Of a DNA stretch of 64,000 bases, positions 55,801 to 61,800 are shown in pieces. Location of the stretch: assembly GCF_037038585.1 (NCBI RefSeq), contig NC_092520.1:16561001-16625000 (forward strand), written 5' to 3'. A program made the translations under genes and the position numbers. Source of the DNA: Patagioenas fasciata (lineage: Eukaryota > Chordata > Aves > Columbiformes > Columbidae). Below the pieces are notes generated by a model that ran no database searches, was not told the origin of the DNA, and saw nothing but the letters and a program-made list of their open reading frames with translations. Numbering within the stretch: position 1 is the stretch's first letter; the number at the start of each line of letters is the position of its first letter.

Positions 55801-58800
55801 TGTAAATTCAAATATGGGGGAAGAGTTAGTATTTCTGTAAGTCTTTTGCAATTGCTAAGTGTTACTGGTTCAGGTAGTTTTATATTAGACTTTCGTATTT
55901 CCTTTGCATTTTATACAATATTTGATATTGCTTAAAAAAATAAACAGTCATAGGTGACATCACATATGCAGTTGTTGTTTTCATCAAAAATGACACAGAA
56001 GAAAGGTTCCAATTATGACAAAATCTCTTGTGCTCAGAAAACAAAGTTTAAACAGTTCATCTCTGCCCTATAAAAAAAAAGAGTGCATTAATAAAATATC
56101 TAAATATATAGTCCTAATAGAAAACTAATTTATTTAGTATTTTAGAAAAATCTAAGCTACACTACCAAGTGCTTTACGTTTTAAAACCTCACTCCCCACC
56201 CCACCATTCTGTTTCTAGGTACGAGCGAAATTCACAGTGGATGATCACAGTCATTACCTTTTTACACCATGTATTCTTACTCAGTGGGTTCTTGGTTTAT
56301 TCAGATATGATTTAGTAGGTGGTAAGTCTCTTTTTTCTTTTTTATTTACAAAGCAGTTCTAAAATAGTCTAAATAATTATTGATGTCAGTCTCACTGTTG
56401 ATTTTACATGCAACTTATTCTCCTATGATACTCTTTCTAAACAGTGAATATCTATATAATAGCCTAAATATCCTCACAATTTGAGAATGTCTGACAATTG
56501 AAGTCTAGTCTCAAAGTCCTTTCCTTAACTGTGGAAATGATGCAATTTGGAAAGATATTCAGTTTTGTGCACTTTTTCAAATAGACAGCGTAGGCTTCTT
56601 CCTAATATAGTTTTTCTCTTTGAAATTGCTGTTGTTACTAGGTCATGAGCAATTATTTGTTATTGTGTTGTAGCTCTTAAATTAATTAAAGGATTACAGA
56701 GAGGGCTGCTTTTAGAGTATAAAAGTTATAAGAATGTTATGCTCATATTCTTTTTACTTTCTGGGATCATCAGATGGTATAAATGTAGCTTAAATTAGAG
56801 AAGCTACACTGACAGTCAATGAATGGGTAATGTCAGCCTGTTGAAGGACTCCATTTTTGTATGAAGGTGACATATGCATATGTTTTTTCAGAGATGAGCA
56901 ATATGGCATGTCATTTACTCATCTCACCTTCTTTTGTGAAGAATCCTGAAGCTTTGTATTCTGCAGTGACATTTTATAATACAGACGGTTTTGGATATTT
57001 ATTGTTATTTTAGTATTTATTATAAGCCTTTCTCATCCCCTTTAAAATGATCTCCTGTTTTTTTTGTTTTCAATGCCTGGAATTTTGTCTTATAATTTTT
57101 ACTTAGTGTGCAACTCCTTATTCATTTTCATTAGAATGCTGGCGCTAAACTAGAGAACTTGTTTTGATAGAATGTGTTTCCTTTTCTCTTGTAATGATCC
57201 ATAAATTCATAATGTTTACTCTTTTCTCTTTTTTATTCTTTACTGATGCTCTCCTGCTGGTATGTAATTTCACTTGCTCATTTTCAATCTCCTATTTTGA
57301 AATAGGAAATTTTAAAAATTTGAAGTTTATTTTAAATGTATGAAGTTAAATCTTTCCTTCATTTTGTAGGGTCATCGATACAAACTGTAGACTATGTATT
57401 GGAAATTGTTGTGTATGAAGCACGTTGTTTGTTCCGTGACAAAATCGTTGGCTTGAAAGAACTCCATGTGTTTGATAATGTTTTGATGAAAGTGTTTCAA
57501 GGTGACTGGGGCTCAGATGTTCTGGACAATATGGCAGGTAAACCAGTTGAGGCATTCTGCACAAACTTGAAACATTTGGTTAGGAACTGCTTAATCAAAT
57601 CAGTCTGGTCAAGTCGGATAGCTTACGAGCTGAGCACCTAAACTTTTGAATGTTTCCTTTGATTTTCACAGATGTCTTCTATGTAACTTGGGGAGCTTGT
57701 CGAGAGGCATTCATGACACCAGGACAGGCACTGCCACCACATGGGAGGCCACTTGGCAGACTGAACTCAACAGACCTGAAAGATATTATTCAAAAAGTGA
57801 GACAAGATTAAATAATATACACAGCAAAGATTCACAGCAATTATTCTAGATGTTTTTTGTAGGAAGTGACATGTGAGCACCAGCTTTAGTTTGGGATCTG
57901 CTACTTGTTTGGGGAGTCATCTTTTGTGTTTGGTCAGGTGAGGGAAGGTTTGTGAAGCTGTGTGGCAGGCAGTAGGAAGTATCATGTAGCAAGGTTGTTT
58001 TAGTGAGAGGGCATCAGTCACATTTGCTGAGGCTTCACAACAGTTTGAGGAACATTTTGAGAATCGTGCATGTATCTTTGTGTAGTGTTTGAGTGCTAAA
58101 ATATTTTATTAAATGTTTACTTTCTTAATTTGTAGTTTGCTAGTGTAATTTTTATTTGAAGAAATAAAAATGGATTGTTTGGAGATTTGGTATACTCTTA
58201 AACAGTAAAGTACAAAAATGAGCATGCTGAGGAAATGCAAACATGTTAACTCTGCTGGATGACTGATTTTCAGGATGAGACCTTTGAGATCATACCCTTT
58301 TCCCTTATTAGTAGTGTTTGATGGACTGCTCTTGTACATGGGAAACAACTCGCTCTCCTTAATTGCCAACTTGTGACCAATAAACTATATAGAAAATAGT
58401 AGTGTTCAGTATCTTCAGTAATCAGAGAGTTTACGTTTACACAATTACATTTGGCTTCAATGATGAGGTTTTATTAAGTATAACAAGACCAGAATTGAAT
58501 CTTAGGGTCTGTTATTATGTGTGTTTCACTAGGAAATTCCATAATCTGCAATTATGCAGCAATTGGCTGCCTAAAACACTCTTACAAGTTATGCCAATAT
58601 TAATTAATCTGTAGTCAGATACACAGCTCAGACTTTGTTTTGGTCCATTATTTAATTTTAATTAATTCAGTGGTAGATTTTTACTTCAATATATCAGATT
58701 TCTAGGGTATCCTGGTGTTTGGGGTAATGTGATCTGTTCATGATTGGTAAAGGGTATGTGAGGTATCTGTCACATAAATAATTTATTTGTAATGAATCTC

Positions 58801-61800
58801 AGTGTGGTCTCCTAAGTTTTCAAGCCTTTTTTTCTAAACTTTTAAATGCTGGATACTTTATCATCTTACTGCTTTTATTTATTATTAATGTATTTATGTT
58901 TTCTTTCTTTATTTTTTTATAGGGTATTATTCATTATGGGCAAGACAAAAAGGAGGTAGAGATTTTACTGTTCCAAGAAGTCCTCAGTTATATGTCTAAA
59001 GTGGACAGAGTGCTGAGTTTTCCTGGAGGATCACTTCTTCTGGCAGGACGGAGTGGTGTAGGTCGTCGAACAGTTACCTCCTTAGTTAGTCATATGCATG
59101 GAGCTGTTCTGATTACTCCCAAAATTTCCAGAGGTTATGAGCTGAAGCAGTTCAAAAATGATCTTAAATATGTAAGTCACTCAGTGTCTTCCAGTTTGTA
59201 GTGTTGTAGATGTGTATTAAAAAAAAAAAAAATGAATATGGGAATTTTGAAGACCATAGAAGTGTTGTGTGAAGAGATATTTTAAAAAAAACAAAATGTC
59301 AACAGTCTAAATGAAACAAATAAATTTTTAGAAGTTCTCAGTGTTTAGATGTGCATACTGTTCTTTATACTCATTTCCTGAAACTCTACTTTTTTGAATA
59401 CTAGAGCTGTTCTTATGAGTGTTGTGGATTTCATAAATTCTAAGTTTATGTGAATATTGGAAAGGTTTTTTCATGTATATATCTTCATATTTGTATATAT
59501 TTTCATATTCTGTCTCTACTATGGTACAGTTTAGATGCTGTGGCGAAAATATATATGTAATATATAATCAAAGAAATATTATCAGTCTTTTAGGAACAAT
59601 AGATATATTCCATATACTGAGATTTAATTTTTTTCCCTGCTTTTAGGTGATGGAGCTTGCAGGCATTGAAGCACAACAGGTGGTATTGCTGCTTGAAGAC
59701 TATCAGTTTGTTCATTCGACGTTCCTTGAGATGATCAACAGTTTACTCTCTTCAGGTGAGACAAGACCATAAAGATTATAGCACTACTTTTACCACACAG
59801 AGTTCACTCAATGCGGTAGATTTAGATGATGTTTTCTGACTGTGTCCATACCAGAAGCGTTAATTAGCTTTCTACACTGTTTTGGCTAGAGTGCTTGTAC
59901 CTGAGAAACTGACTGGAAGTTCACTTAGCTGTCATTTAACTTACCCTACAGTACAGGCGCTTTCAGTTCCTCAAAGCTGCAAGTTAAGTAACTTAAGGAG
60001 TTATTTATAATAGTGTAAAAACAAAATATTAGTGTATTCTACTCTACAGCTTCCCTTCTCTCATAAAATTCAAAATTAAGAGGTGTCACATGTTTTACTA
60101 GATTGTATAGACTGTGTCCTTTACTTAAATGAACACCAGCAAAGCCCACTTTTCTGAAGATGAGATTATAAATAATAACAAATAAGAAGAGTGACTTTAT
60201 TTTGTTATCTAGTTTTGTTGCTCGATTCGAGATCATTGAAGGACTGAGTCTAACTGACTGTTTTTTGGAACTACAGTATTTAGAGCTCAGATTTTCCTGT
60301 CGCAGGTGCAAATCTGAGACTCTTTATGGTATCAGATTCTTGTCATCCAATGTTAAACCTCTACATCAGAGGACCTTGATAACTAAACTCTTTCATTATT
60401 CTGGTGTTTGACAAGTCTGGTTTGATTTGGTTTGTACACAGTATTGGATCACTGTCTTTGGGTAGATTTGAATGAGTTTTTGAAGTGTATTTCAGTAATA
60501 TTAAAAAATAGGCTGTTTAATTTAAATTGAATTACTATAATTTGTTGTTTTCATTATATCATGAAAAGAATGATGTACATGGGATGGTACTCCTGAAAGT
60601 ATGGAGCGAAATACTGCCATACTCAACTTCTCTATACAGAGAACTCAAGGGAATCGTTCAAAGGAATATGAAGAATTATAGTGTATTTGATCTGACATTT
60701 TAAATTCATTTTTCAAACAGGAGAAGTTCCTGGGCTATATAAAATAGAAGAATTAGAAGCACTGCTGTCTCCTCTGAAAGATCAAGCTTCAGAAGATGGA
60801 TTTACAGGACCGATTTTCAACTATTTCACATACCGTATGTGAACAGAATGATAAGTTATAATTTATTACAAGATTATGAAAGTGGTATAATAATGGAAAA
60901 ATTTGTGTGTATTTTTAACTTTCAGACAGTTACTAAAAACCAGGGAGGAATAATGATGACGGTGTGATATTTGAAAGCACAGAAACTTCAGCTTAAAATT
61001 TATTCCTCTATCTGAAGTTTTGTATCCCTGAAAGTTCTACAAAGCTGTTATGAAATCTGCTGTTGAAAGTAATGGGAAAGAAGGAAGCTTTTGTCCCCAT
61101 AATTTTCTGGTTTATTTAGCTTTTATATCTAATAACAGAGTTTGCTTCCATTTTGCTAACTAAAGCTACAAATCACTTTGGATTCTGAGTAGACATAAGC
61201 AAATTTATAGATAGGTTTCTTAATTATTTGTGTTTCTTCCTTAGGCCAACAAGAAGACCAGATATTTTACAAATAAATAGAAGAATGTGACTGAAATAAT
61301 TCAGATATTGACAGTCATACTCAGTGGCCTTGGAACTACTTCTAAGTGGTTCTGTTGGTCTATATTGATTGGAATGAGAACTAGTGTTATCCACTTAAAT
61401 ATTGTCAGCTCTTCTAAGTTAAAAAAATACACTGTAATATGCATAATGAGAATTCATGATATTAAGTGCATTTATTTAAGTTCTCTTTATAAACATTCCT
61501 GCCCTACTGTGCTGTGGTGTAATAGTATATTTTTTCAGAAATTACTTTGTGGTAAGTATTTGAAGGACAGTAAATGATTTGTGTTTGCAATAAATCTACC
61601 ATCATATAGTCAGATTGGTATCTACTAAATACTTAATATGTTACATTTTCCTAGGGATCCAACAAAATCTGCACGTTGTCTTGATCATGGATCCTACCAA
61701 TTTAAATTTCACAATAAACTGTGAAAGTAATCCAGCACTGTACAAGAAATGTCAGGTTTTGTGGATGGAAACCTGGTCAGAAAATAGTATGAAAAAGGTA

